Of a stretch of 64,000 nucleotides of DNA, positions 27,906 through 39,125 are shown in pieces. The translations under genes and the position numbers were made by a program. Every line of letters begins with the position of its first letter. Position 1 is the stretch's first letter. Source of the stretch: CAWCLK01 sp963796225 (GTDB lineage: Bacteria > Actinomycetota > Nitriliruptoria > Nitriliruptorales > Nitriliruptoraceae); the NCBI GenBank assembly GCA_963796225.1, contig CAWCLK010000017.1, positions 1 to 64,000 on the forward strand, in the 5' to 3' direction. Below the pieces are notes generated by a model that saw only the letters and a list, made by a program, of their open reading frames with translations, was not told the DNA's origin and made no database searches.

Positions 27906-28520
27906 ATGGCTGAACCTGCGCGCTCCGATGCCAACGTCCGTCCCGGGGGGGTCGTCCGCCCGCTGAGCCGTGCGGCCACGCGCCGCTGCTCACGGCCCGG
28001 GTGTCCCACGCCGGCCACGGCGACGTTGACCTTCCGCTACGACCAGCAGCACGCCTCGCTGGCGCCGCTGGTGGCCGACGGCGGTCCCGAGACCTACGAC
28101 CTCTGCGGCGACCACGCCGACCGTACGCGTCCGCCACACGGCTGGACCCTGCGCGACGACCGGCCCGACGAGCGCGAGGTCGAGGCGCCCGTCGCGTCCG
28201 AGCTCGGCTCCGAGCACACCGTCGCCGTCCTCGCCGCCGCGCTGCGGGGCGAGCCGTCGGCGACCGCGCCGGCCCCGTCCGAGGCCCCCGCCTCGGACGA
28301 CGCCGTGCCAGCCGTCGACACCGCCGCGCTCGACGCCATCGCCGACGCGCCCTTCGACGAGCCGGACCTGTTCGCCACCGTGGACGAGGCGGACCCCGTC
28401 GACCAGGGCAGCCCCGTCCACGAGGCCGCGCCCGTCGATGAGGACCCCGAGGACGACGACGCGGGTGTGGTCGAGCAGGTGCCGGCCCGCACGGTCCCCG
28501 GGGCGCACCGCCCGGCCTGA
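27906..28520 (+). CDS. DUF3499 family protein
   Basis: A 204-residue protein whose N-terminal ~90 residues carry the DUF3499 signature RRCSRPGCPTPATATLTFRY and YDLCGDHADRTRPPHGW. The cysteine/histidine pattern suggests a small zinc-ribbon-like domain. The remaining ~110 residues are acidic and probably disordered. Function is unknown. Neighbours match the Rv3257c-Rv3260c region of M. tuberculosis. Confidence 0.87.
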   Translation: MAEPARSDANVRPGGVVRPLSRAATRRCSRPGCPTPATATLTFRYDQQHASLAPLVADGGPETYDLCGDHADRTRPPHGWTLRDDRPDEREVEAPVASELGSEHTVAVLAAALRGEPSATAPAPSEAPASDDAVPAVDTAALDAIADAPFDEPDLFATVDEADPVDQGSPVHEAAPVDEDPEDDDAGVVEQVPARTVPGAHRPA

Positions 28521-28547
28521 CCCGGCCCCCGGCTCGCTCCGGCCCGG

Positions 28548-29408
28548 TCAGCCCTCGCGTCGCACCACGGCCAGCAGTCCCGTGCCCGTGCCGTGCCGCG
28601 GGTCCACCAGGCGGAAGGGTGTGGCCGCCGGCGTGACCTGGGCGAGCTCCCAGGCGGCCTCGCGGCCGCCGCGGGAGGCCAGCGAACCCGCCAGGCGGGG
28701 CGCGCGCTCCTGCACGGCGGTCCACGCGGTGTTGGCGACGCGTTCGACGACCCGGCGTGACAGCGGCATGCGGAACGGCCCGTCCTCGAGCCGGCGGACC
28801 ACCGGTGTGGTGCCGGTGGCGTCCGCCAGCAGTCGGTGGAGCTGCCGTGGGGTCACGACGCCGACGTGCGGGGCGTACCCGGACCAGCCGCCGGGGTAGC
28901 TGGTCTCGTCCGGGGTGGACAGCACGAGCACGCCGCCCGGTGCGACGTGGTCCCAGAGGGCGCCGAGGAAGCCCGCCTGCTCCGCCGGCGGCACGTGCTC
29001 GAGCACCTCCATGGCCAGGACCACCGGCGCGGGGTCGGCGTCATCGAGGTCCGTGGTGGCCGGGACGTCGAAGGTCGCCCCGCCGAACCGCACCACCTCG
29101 GCGTCCTGGTCGCAGAGCTCCAGGTCGCGTCCGAGCCGCTGCGCCACCCATGCCGACAACGCGCCGATCCCGCAGCCGACGTCGAGCACGCGACCGTCGG
29201 CAGCCCCGAGGGCCGTGACCGCGTCGGCCGCGGCCTGGTAGTTGGCCACGTGCCGTGCCACCAGCACCGGTGACCCGAACCCGCCCACGTCGCCGCCCTC
29301 GACGTTCAGCGCCGCATCGCGCGAGCGCGTCACGGCCCGGTTGAGGAACGGCAGGGCGCCCGCCACGTCGGGGACGCACGGGTCTGTCGGGGGCCACGGG
29401 GCGGACAC
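28548..29408 (-). CDS. Class I SAM-dependent methyltransferase
   Basis: About 286 residues with a SAM-binding VLDVGCGIGALSAWVAQRLG, an acidic LCDQDAEVVRF, and LAMEVLEHVPPAEQAGFLGAL, resembling UbiE/Methyltransf_11 enzymes. The substrate is unknown; its place beside manB suggests a glycan or lipid. The start is uncertain: GTG 29408 is preferred, GTG 29417 and further upstream codons are possible. The 5' end faces manB across ~140 bp. Confidence 0.75.
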   Translation of the reverse strand: MSAPWPPTDPCVPDVAGALPFLNRAVTRSRDAALNVEGGDVGGFGSPVLVARHVANYQAAADAVTALGAADGRVLDVGCGIGALSAWVAQRLGRDLELCDQDAEVVRFGGATFDVPATTDLDDADPAPVVLAMEVLEHVPPAEQAGFLGALWDHVAPGGVLVLSTPDETSYPGGWSGYAPHVGVVTPRQLHRLLADATGTTPVVRRLEDGPFRMPLSRRVVERVANTAWTAVQERAPRLAGSLASRGGREAAWELAQVTPAATPFRLVDPRHGTGTGLLAVVRREG

Positions 29409-29512
29409 GTCGGCCACCTGCTCCTCGGGTCGGGCGGCGGGCGGCGGGGCGCGCACGCTACAGGGCGGGGCCGGCTCGTCCGTCCGTCGGGTCCCGGCCG
29501 AGGGGGACGGCG

Positions 29513-29518
29513 TAGGCT
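29513..29518 (+). promoter_or_regulatory. Candidate -10 box (TAGGCT) for manB
   Basis: TAGGCT is 33 nt before the manB GTG, in the divergent gap with the methyltransferase gene. Confidence 0.4.
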
Positions 29519-29550
29519 CGCCGACCTGTCCACGACCGAGGTGCACCGCC

Positions 29551-30918
29551 GTGTCCGACGTCCTCCAGCGAATCGTCAAGGCCTACGACGTCCGGGGCCT
29601 GGTCGACAGCGAGCTGACGCCCGACGTCGTCACGGCGCTCGGGGCGGCCGTGGCGGAGGTCGTGGTGCCCGAGGGCGGTGGCACGTTCGTCGTCGGCCAC
29701 GACATGCGCCCGTCGTCGCGTCCGCTGGTCGACGCGCTCAGCATCGGGCTGACCTCCCGGGGCGTGGACGTGATCGACATGGGCCTGACCTCCACCGACG
29801 GGCTGTACTACGCCTCGGGGTCGCTGGACGCCCCGGGCGCGATGTTCACGGCCTCGCACAACCCGCCCGAGTACAACGGCATCAAGCTGTGCCGGGCCGG
29901 GGCCGCGCCGCTGTCGATCGACACCGGCCTGGCCGAGGTCCGCGACCGTGCGTCCGAGCTGCTGGCCGCCGGCGACCTGCCGACCGAGCTCGGCCCGGGC
30001 AGCGTCGAGCAGCGTGACCTCATCGACGAGTTCGCCGCCCACGTGCGGTCCTTCGTGGACGTCAGCGCCCTGCGTCCGATCCGCATCGCGATCGACGCCG
30101 GCAACGGCATGGCCGGACACGTGGTCCCCAAGGTCTTCGAACCGCTCCCGGTCCAGGTCGAGGAGCTGTACTTCGAGCTCGACGGCACCTTCCCGAACCA
30201 CCCGGCCAACCCCATCGAGCCGGAGAACCTGCGCGACCTCCAGCAGCTCGTGCGCGAGCACAACCTGCCGCTGGGGCTGGCCTTCGACGGTGACGCCGAC
30301 CGCATGTTCGCCGTCGACGAACGCGGCGAGCCGGTGTCCTCGTCGCTGATCGGGGCGGTCGTGGCCGACCGGCTGCTCACCCGCAACCCCGGCGAGACCG
30401 TCCTGTACAACCTGATCTGCTCGCGGGTGGTGCCCGAGACCGTCGAGGCCGCCGGCGGGACCGCCATCCGCACCCGGGTCGGCCACTCGTTCATCAAGGC
30501 GCGCATGGCCGAGACCGGGGCGATCTTCGCCGCCGAGCACTCCGGGCACTACTACTTCCGCGACAACTACCGGGCCGACTCCGGGCTGATCGCCGCGCTC
30601 GTGCTGCTCGAGGCCGTCGCGGCGGCCGACGCCCCGCTGTCCGAGGTCGTCGCCCCGTACGAGCTCTATGCGGCCTCCGGCGAGATCAACTACGAGGTCG
30701 ACGACCCGGGCGCCGTCATCGAGCGCGTGGCCACCGACGTCGCCGACGACGCGGTCGAGCAGGACCGCGAGGACGGGCTCACCGTCGTCCTCGACGACGG
30801 CTGGTTCAACCTGCGGCCCTCCAACACCGAACCGCTGCTGCGCCTGAACGTCGAGGGCGACGACGAGGCGGCGATGGCCCGGATCCGGGACCGCGTCGCG
30901 GCGACGATCCAGGCCTGA
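29551..30918 (+). CDS. manB: Phosphomannomutase/phosphoglucomutase ManB
   Basis: This 455-residue alpha-D-phosphohexomutase interconverts mannose-6-phosphate and mannose-1-phosphate for GDP-mannose supply. The phosphoserine loop is TASHNPPEYNG, the metal loop is GDADRMF, the sugar loop is EHSGHYYF and the phosphate loop is RPSNTEPLLR. All four functional loops are present, so it should be active. The start is GTG 29551, with GAGGTG eight bases upstream. A cupin of the mannose-6-phosphate isomerase type lies 290 bp downstream on the other strand. Confidence 0.95.
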   Translation: MSDVLQRIVKAYDVRGLVDSELTPDVVTALGAAVAEVVVPEGGGTFVVGHDMRPSSRPLVDALSIGLTSRGVDVIDMGLTSTDGLYYASGSLDAPGAMFTASHNPPEYNGIKLCRAGAAPLSIDTGLAEVRDRASELLAAGDLPTELGPGSVEQRDLIDEFAAHVRSFVDVSALRPIRIAIDAGNGMAGHVVPKVFEPLPVQVEELYFELDGTFPNHPANPIEPENLRDLQQLVREHNLPLGLAFDGDADRMFAVDERGEPVSSSLIGAVVADRLLTRNPGETVLYNLICSRVVPETVEAAGGTAIRTRVGHSFIKARMAETGAIFAAEHSGHYYFRDNYRADSGLIAALVLLEAVAAADAPLSEVVAPYELYAASGEINYEVDDPGAVIERVATDVADDAVEQDREDGLTVVLDDGWFNLRPSNTEPLLRLNVEGDDEAAMARIRDRVAATIQA

Positions 30919-30963
30919 CCCTCGCCGTGGGCGTCGCCGCGCGGCGATGATCCAGGCCTGACC
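30897..30963. repeat. Direct repeat of the manB 3' end
   Basis: The last bases of manB, including its stop, recur 43 bp downstream: 30897-30920 and 30940-30963 share 23 of 24 bases, with the core GATCCAGGCCTGACC identical. The second copy is non-coding. Confidence 0.75.
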
Positions 30964-30968
30964 ACGGC

Positions 30969-30974
30969 TACCGT
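30969..30974 (+). promoter_or_regulatory. Candidate -10 box (TACCGT)
   Basis: TACCGT is 42 nt before the start of the Trm112-like gene, just after the duplicated manB tail. Confidence 0.3.
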
Positions 30975-31015
30975 GCGGGCCTGACCCAACCCCTCGCGAG
31001 CCAGAAAGGGCCGAC

Positions 31016-31198
31016 GTGGCCGTCGACGAGCGCCTCCTCGAGATCCTGGTGTGCCCCGACTGCCGTGGCGAGGTCGAGTACAAGGACCGCCGCAAGGTGA
31101 TCGTGTGCCAGTCCTGCGGGCTGCAGTACCCGGTCCGCGACGGCATCCCCGTGATGCTGGTGGACGAAGCGACCCGGTCGCGGGGCGCGAAGCGCTGA
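31016..31198 (+). CDS. Trm112-like / UPF0434 zinc-ribbon protein
   Basis: A 60-residue protein with ILVCPDCRGEVEY and VCQSCGLQYPVRDGIPVML, the four-cysteine Trm112 ribbon and its conserved YPV-DGIP tail. Trm112 proteins activate or stabilise methyltransferases by direct binding. One methyltransferase gene lies 1.6 kb upstream, but partnership is only inferred. GTG start with AGAAAGG upstream. Confidence 0.9.
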   Translation: MAVDERLLEILVCPDCRGEVEYKDRRKVIVCQSCGLQYPVRDGIPVMLVDEATRSRGAKR

Positions 31199-31208
31199 CG
31201 GGGCGCGG

Positions 31209-31583
31209 TCAGCCGCGGCCGTAGCGGTCCTCGAGCCGCTCGATGTCGTCCTCGTCGAACTCGCCGAAGGCGACCTCCATGAAGCGGGCGGGGCCGTCGT
31301 CGCCGCCGGTCACCCGGTGCGTGGCGCCCCGCGGCACGAAGAACTCCTGGCCCCGGTCGGCCACGACCTCCTCGCCGTCGATGGCCACGCGCAGCCCGGC
31401 GTCGAGCACGACCCACAGCTCGTCGCGATGCTGGTGGCGCTGCAGGCTGAGGGCCTGGCCCGGCTGCACCTCGATGATCTTGACGGTGCAGACCTCGTTG
31501 AACGCGTACCGGCGGAACCAGCCCCAGGGCCGGTCGTCGTGCACGATCTCGTGCTCGGCACCCGTCGCGCTCGTGTCGTCCAC
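31209..31583 (-). CDS. Cupin, mannose-6-phosphate isomerase type II-like
   Basis: About 124 residues with HDDRPWGWFRRYAF near the N-terminus and the cupin metal pattern LQRHQHRDELWVVLDAG ... FFVPRGATHRVTG. This matches the C-terminal cupin of type II phosphomannose isomerases. It could supply mannose-6-phosphate to ManB. GTG 31583 is preferred, since upstream sequence (to 31703) is low-complexity Arg/Pro. Confidence 0.8.
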   Translation of the reverse strand: MDDTSATGAEHEIVHDDRPWGWFRRYAFNEVCTVKIIEVQPGQALSLQRHQHRDELWVVLDAGLRVAIDGEEVVADRGQEFFVPRGATHRVTGGDDGPARFMEVAFGEFDEDDIERLEDRYGRG

Positions 31584-31747
31584 GTCGTCCGGTCCCGTCG
31601 TCGTCGGTTGATAGGTTGGCGCGCCCTCACGAGGCCTCGAGGGCCGGCCGCGCGTCCACTGCCGACGCAGTCTAGGAACCGGTCGTCGACGGCCCGGGGA
31701 CACGCCCCGACCACCGGGCCACCGCCCGACGACCCGCAGGTGGATGC

Positions 31748-32578
31748 ATGGCTGCTGACCAGGACGTGCTCGTCGCCCGGGCCACCGACGCGCTGGCCGC
31801 CCGGCTGGACGGTCGCCGGCTCGACGTGCTGGTGACCCTCGGCTCGGGACTCGCGCCGGTCGCCGACGCCCTCACGCAGGCCGTGGAGGTGCCGGTGGCC
31901 GAGCTGCCGGGCCTGGCGACCTCGACCGTGCCCGGACACTCCGGGGTCCTGCGCGTCGGCGAGCTCGCCGGCCGGACCGTCGTCGCCCAGGTCGGCCGCG
32001 TGCACCTGTACGAGGGCCACACGGGCGCCGACGTGACGCGCCTGGTCGACGTGGTGGCGCGGCTCGGGGCAGACACCTTCGTCGTGACCAACGCGGCGGG
32101 CGGGCTCGACCCGGACTTCGTGCCCGGCGACGTGATGGCGATCACGGACCACCTCAACCTCACGGGCACCTCGCCCCACCTCGGCGTGGTCCGCAACGGG
32201 GGCCCGGTGTTCCAGGACATGGCCAATGCCTACGACGCCGAGCTGCGCCGGCTGGCCCTGGACGTCGCCGAGCAGCAGGGCTTCGCCCTGCGCGAGGGCG
32301 TGTACGCCGGGCTGCTCGGGCCCGCCTTCGAGACGCCCGCCGAGGTCCACATGCTGCGCACGCTCGGGGCGTCGGCGGTGGGGATGTCCACCGTCCTCGA
32401 GGTGATCGCGGCGCGGTCGCTCGGCATGCGCGTCGCCGGCCTGTCCACCATCACCAACGTGCACGGCGAGGGCGTGGCGACCTCCCACGAGGAGGTCCTC
32501 GAGGTCGGTCGCACCGTCAGCCAGAAGGTCAGCGCGCTGGTCCTCGGCCTGCTCGAGTCCCTGCCCGCCCGCGACTGA
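31748..32578 (+). CDS. Purine-nucleoside phosphorylase (trimeric class)
   Basis: This 276-residue PNP cleaves purine nucleosides with phosphate in purine salvage. The motifs are VTLGSGLAPVADAL (phosphate loop), GRVHLYEGH, VTNAAGGLDPDF, YAGLLGPAFETPAE (with the base-binding Glu) and STITNVHGEG (with the base-binding Asn). All are in family order, so it is probably active. ATG 31748. Confidence 0.93.
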   Translation: MAADQDVLVARATDALAARLDGRRLDVLVTLGSGLAPVADALTQAVEVPVAELPGLATSTVPGHSGVLRVGELAGRTVVAQVGRVHLYEGHTGADVTRLVDVVARLGADTFVVTNAAGGLDPDFVPGDVMAITDHLNLTGTSPHLGVVRNGGPVFQDMANAYDAELRRLALDVAEQQGFALREGVYAGLLGPAFETPAEVHMLRTLGASAVGMSTVLEVIAARSLGMRVAGLSTITNVHGEGVATSHEEVLEVGRTVSQKVSALVLGLLESLPARD

Positions 32579-32642
32579 TCGCCCGTCCCCAGCGGCCCGA
32601 TCCGTGGGTCCGCATCCGTCGCGGACCGGCGACACTGCGGGC

Positions 32643-33305
32643 ATGGCCGGACTGCTGGACCTGCTCGCCCCGCCCCGCTGCGCCTCGTGCGGCGCGCCCG
32701 GGGCGATGCCCTGGTGCGTCCCCTGTCGGGACGAGGCGCGACGGTTGCGCGTCGGCCGGCGCTGTCGCCGCTGCGCCGGGGACTGCCTGCCCCGCGACCC
32801 GGGGTGCCCGCTGCGGGGCGTGGACGTCGCCCGGACCTGGGCGGCCTTCACCTACACGGGAGTGGTGGCCCGCACGATCGTGGCGGCGAAGGTCGGGACC
32901 CACCACGCGGCGTGGGTGCCGCTCGGGCGCCACCTCGGGCAGCTGGTGGCCGAGTCCGGGCCGGTCGTCGACGCCGTCGTGCCCGTGGCGACCGAGCCGA
33001 CGCGGGCCCGCCGGCGCGGGTTCGACCACGCCTGGCTGCTGGCCGCGCAGGTGGCCGCGGCGGTCGGGGTGCCCGCCGTCCGCGCCCTGCGGACGCGACG
33101 ACGCGCGGCGGACCGCGGCGTGGTCGGCCACGACGGCGAGCTGCCCGACGGGACCACCTGGGCGACGGGACCCGTGCCGCCCCGGGTCGTGCTGGTCGAC
33201 GACGTGATGACCACGGGCGCGACCGTGCGCGCGGCCGTCCGTGCGCTGCGTGACGCCGGCGCCCGCGAGGTGCAGGTGGCGGTGGTGGCACGCGCCCGGG
33301 GATGA
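32643..33305 (+). CDS. comF: ComF family phosphoribosyltransferase-like protein
   Basis: About 220 residues. The N-terminal zinc fingers (CASCGAPG, CVPC, CRRCAGDC) are followed by a PRTase fold with the PRPP-binding loop VVLVDDVMTTGATVRAAV. ComF supports DNA uptake in naturally competent bacteria; its job elsewhere is unclear. ATG 32643 fits the conserved N-terminus. The order comF-hpf-secA is conserved in actinobacteria. Confidence 0.9.
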   Translation: MAGLLDLLAPPRCASCGAPGAMPWCVPCRDEARRLRVGRRCRRCAGDCLPRDPGCPLRGVDVARTWAAFTYTGVVARTIVAAKVGTHHAAWVPLGRHLGQLVAESGPVVDAVVPVATEPTRARRRGFDHAWLLAAQVAAAVGVPAVRALRTRRRAADRGVVGHDGELPDGTTWATGPVPPRVVLVDDVMTTGATVRAAVRALRDAGAREVQVAVVARARG

Positions 33306-33632
33306 CGCCGTCGCGTGCGTGCGCGTCACGCACGGTGTCAAGGGCCGTCCGGTCCGTCAGGACTCGGGGCAGTTCGACCTCCGCGCGGCCTGCGGCGTTG
33401 CTACGGTCGTCGACGCCGGTGACATCGGGAGCCGGCATCGAACGAGAGCGAGGTGACGGCTCCCTCGAACCGCACCGGCTCCCCGCGCGCGAGGATGCGC
33501 GCACACGGATCCCGGCCCTGCCGGCGGCCCGTCACCACACCGCAAGGAGCGACCTGCCGCCGCCGGTGACGTTCGCCCCGTCTGCGCCTCGCGTCCCTCG
33601 CGCACTCCACCGCGCACGATGCAGGAGGCGAG
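33306..33632. other. Gap between comF and hpf
   Basis: These 327 bp hold no convincing gene. Visible signals are a possible -10 box TACGGT at 33402-33407 and a GCGCGC-N6-GCGCGC hairpin near 33486-33503. GCAGGAGGCGAG lies just before hpf. An open frame at 33241-33456 lacks any conserved feature. If the -10 box is right, hpf has a ~220-nt leader. Confidence 0.4.
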
Positions 33633-33977
33633 ATGCAGATCACCGTGATGGGCAAGAACCTGGACCTGCCCGACGAGGTCAAGGACGAGGCCGTCGCCAA
33701 GCTGTCCAAGGTTCGAAAGCTCTTCGATCGGTTCATCGACATGGAGGTCGTGTTCTCCGAGGAACACAACCCTCGCATCGAGGACAAGATCCACTGCGAG
33801 GTGGTGCTGCATGCCAAGGGCAAGTACCTGCGCGCGAGCGCAGCGGCGCCCGACCCGCTCACGGCGATCGACCGCGCCGAGGCCAAGCTCTCCCGCCAGG
33901 TCCGCAAGTTCAAGACCCAGCTGGTGAGCAAGCCGCGGCTGGCCAACGCCAACGCGAACGGCCAGATGCCGGGCTGA
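33633..33977 (+). CDS. hpf: Ribosome hibernation-promoting factor, short form
   Basis: A 114-residue RaiA/HPF domain: MQITVMGKNLDLPDEVKDEA, a KLFDRFIDMEVVFSEEHNPR strand region, and a RAEAKLSRQVRKFKTQL helix. It binds the 30S decoding centre in stationary phase. Actinobacterial HPF at this locus is usually the long form with a C-terminal dimerisation domain. That domain is absent here, and I find no trace of it in any frame downstream. Confidence 0.9.
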   Translation: MQITVMGKNLDLPDEVKDEAVAKLSKVRKLFDRFIDMEVVFSEEHNPRIEDKIHCEVVLHAKGKYLRASAAAPDPLTAIDRAEAKLSRQVRKFKTQLVSKPRLANANANGQMPG

Positions 33978-34091
33978 CCTGCCCCGTCCGGGCCGGTGCA
34001 TCGGGCACCGGTCCGGACGCTCGGTCGTCGTCGGACTGACCGGCCGGACGACCAGTCGGACGGACAGCGGTCCACGGTGGCTCAGGTGGGC

Positions 34092-34097
34092 TAGACT
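34092..34097 (+). promoter_or_regulatory. Candidate -10 box (TAGACT)
   Basis: TAGACT is about 77 nt before the response regulator start, in the gap after hpf. Confidence 0.3.
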
Positions 34098-34173
34098 CGG
34101 GCGCACAGCGCACCGCTCGGCGCACGACGTGACCCCGGGTCGTGGGGGGCGGGCCGACCGCGGGAGGTCGCAC

Positions 34174-34860
34174 GTGCCACAGCAGTCCGAGCCCGTCGAG
34201 GCGATTCGCCTGCTCATCGCCGACGATCACGAGCTGTTCCGGCGTGGGCTTCGCATGGTCCTCGAGGACGAGGACGACATCGAGGTCGTCGGCGAGGTCG
34301 GGGACGGCCAGACCGCGGTCCAGCTCGCCATCGACGAGGCGCCGGACGTCATGGTGATGGACGTGCGCATGCCCCAGCTGTCGGGCATCGAGGCCGCGAT
34401 CAAGGTGAAGGAGGCCCTGCCCCACACCAAGATCCTCATGCTGACGATCAGCGACGAGGAGGATGACCTCTACGAGGCCATCAAGGCCGGGGCGAACGGC
34501 TACCTGCTCAAGGAGATCTCGATCGACGAGATCGGCAACGCGGTGCGCTCGGTCCACGCGGGCCAGTCGCTGATCTCGCCGTCGATGGCGTCCAAGCTGC
34601 TCAACGAGTTCGCCTCGATGATCAAGCGCGAGGAGGAGGAGAAGGAGCAGGTCCCGGCTCCCAAGCTCACCCCGCGCGAGATGGAGGTCCTCGAGCACGT
34701 CGCCAAGGGCATGAACAACCGCGAGATCGCCAAGGCGCTGTTCATCTCCGAGAACACGGTCAAGAACCACGTGCGCAACATCCTCGAGAAGCTCCACCTG
34801 CACTCGCGGATGGAGGCGGTCGTCTACGCGGTCCGCGAGAAGCTGCTGGAGATCAACTGA
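34174..34860 (+). CDS. NarL/FixJ-type response regulator
   Basis: A 228-residue two-domain regulator. The receiver domain (11-130) has D17/D18, phospho-acceptor D63 in VMVMDVRMP, and a YLLKEIS lysine. The LuxR-type helix-turn-helix (~160-225) has LTPREMEVLEHVAKGMNNRE and NTVKNHVRNILEKL. No kinase gene is adjacent, so it is an orphan here. GTG 34174 is chosen for GGGAGG seven bases upstream. Confidence 0.93.
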   Translation: MPQQSEPVEAIRLLIADDHELFRRGLRMVLEDEDDIEVVGEVGDGQTAVQLAIDEAPDVMVMDVRMPQLSGIEAAIKVKEALPHTKILMLTISDEEDDLYEAIKAGANGYLLKEISIDEIGNAVRSVHAGQSLISPSMASKLLNEFASMIKREEEEKEQVPAPKLTPREMEVLEHVAKGMNNREIAKALFISENTVKNHVRNILEKLHLHSRMEAVVYAVREKLLEIN

Positions 34861-34904
34861 CCTGGCAGCTCGCGGCGCGCGAGAAGCTGCTGGAGATCAA
34901 CTGA
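34834..34904. repeat. Direct repeat of the response regulator 3' end
   Basis: The last 27 bp of the gene, including its TGA (34834-34860), are repeated exactly at 34878-34904, 44 bp downstream. The second copy runs straight into the -10 box of the next gene. Confidence 0.85.
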
Positions 34905-34906
34905 GG

Positions 34907-34912
34907 TAGGCT
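34907..34912 (+). promoter_or_regulatory. Candidate -10 box (TAGGCT)
   Basis: TAGGCT lies 29 nt before the GTG of the thioesterase gene and directly after the duplicated 27-mer. Confidence 0.4.
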
Positions 34913-34940
34913 CTGGGGCCTCCCGATCGAGGCGTCTCCC

Positions 34941-35447
34941 GTGCCCGAGGAATCGATCCTGCCCTCCGACTGGGCCCAGGCCTGGTCCACCATGTCCTCC
35001 GCCGAGTTCATGGCCTGGATGCGCGAGCAGGGCGTCACCGCCCCGCACGTCGAGCTGCTCGGCTACGAGGTCGTGCACTACGAGCCCGGGTCGTGCCTGC
35101 TGACGTGGACGGTCCCGCGCCCGCTGCTCAACCCGGCCAACATCGCCCACGGCGGGTTCCTCGCAGCCATCCTCGACGACGCCTGCGGCATGTCGATCGC
35201 CTCCAGCTACGACCGCTGGGTCCCGCAGCTGACCGTCAACCTCAACGTCGACTACCTCGCGCCGGTCCACGCCGACGTCGAGCACCGGGTCGAGGGCACG
35301 CTCGTGCGGCGGGGGCGCTCCACCAGCCTCGCCGACGCGACCATCACCGCCCCCGACGGGACCCTGTGCGCCCGCGCATCCGGGGTCTTCCAGCCCAACC
35401 GGCGGATGGTGCCCCGTGACCAGTGGGAGGCCGCCGGCCTGGCGTGA
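34941..35447 (+). CDS. PaaI-family hotdog thioesterase
   Basis: A 168-residue hotdog-fold protein with the PaaI pattern NPANIAHGGFLAAILDDACG (helix with the catalytic-site Gly and Asp), then LTVNLNVDYLAPV and SLADATITAPDG. It should hydrolyse an acyl-CoA, possibly aromatic. Start is GTG 34941. The function in this context is not evident. Confidence 0.85.
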   Translation: MPEESILPSDWAQAWSTMSSAEFMAWMREQGVTAPHVELLGYEVVHYEPGSCLLTWTVPRPLLNPANIAHGGFLAAILDDACGMSIASSYDRWVPQLTVNLNVDYLAPVHADVEHRVEGTLVRRGRSTSLADATITAPDGTLCARASGVFQPNRRMVPRDQWEAAGLA

Positions 35448-35469
35448 GTCCGTACAGGGCCGAAGGGCG

Positions 35470-35475
35470 TACCAT
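35470..35475 (+). promoter_or_regulatory. Candidate -10 box (TACCAT) for secA
   Basis: TACCAT is 80 nt before the secA ATG. No clear -35 box is seen. Confidence 0.3.
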
Positions 35476-35554
35476 CGGCGGACGATGGGGCCCGCGGTCG
35501 CCTGCCGGCCGGCGTGGCCCGCCCGATCACCACTGCACGCGTCAGGAAGCACCC

Positions 35555-38607
<3,053 letters not shown>

Positions 38608-39125
38608 CGGATCCGATGCTCGGGACGTCGCCGGTCGGGCCGTGACCCATCGGGACGCGGCTGCAGCCGGCGATCGTCCCTCGAGGTCAGCATGCCGTGG
38701 CGGGGCCGGCTGCGGGGCGCCCGGCGGGACCAGCGGCTGACGGTCCTGCGGGGCGCCCACGTCGGTGACCCACCAGCGGCCGTCGCGCCGGTCCGCGCGG
38801 ACGGCGACGGCCGAGACACCGGTTGCCTCGCGCAGCACGACGACCACCTCGGCCGCGTCGTCGGTGGGACGGCACGCCGTGACACGGACCACGCTGGCGC
38901 CGCCGCAGGGCGTTCGGTCCTGCCCCCGGCGCCGCAGGACCAGGGCCTTCAGCCGCCGTCGGGCCGTGGGCGCGAGCAGCGGGCGGAGCTGGTCCGGCGG
39001 ACGACGACCGGCGCGGACCTCGACGTAGGCCGTGGCGACCGCGGTGGCCAGCGCGACGGGGTCGACCGGGGGAGCGGGGCGACGCTCGATCCGGCGGGTC
39101 GTGGTCGGGGCGGGTGCGGTGCGCG

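Noticed and set aside
33241..33456. A 71-codon frame overlapping the comF end
   Set aside because: No ribosome site, no conserved motif, and composition like a shadow frame.
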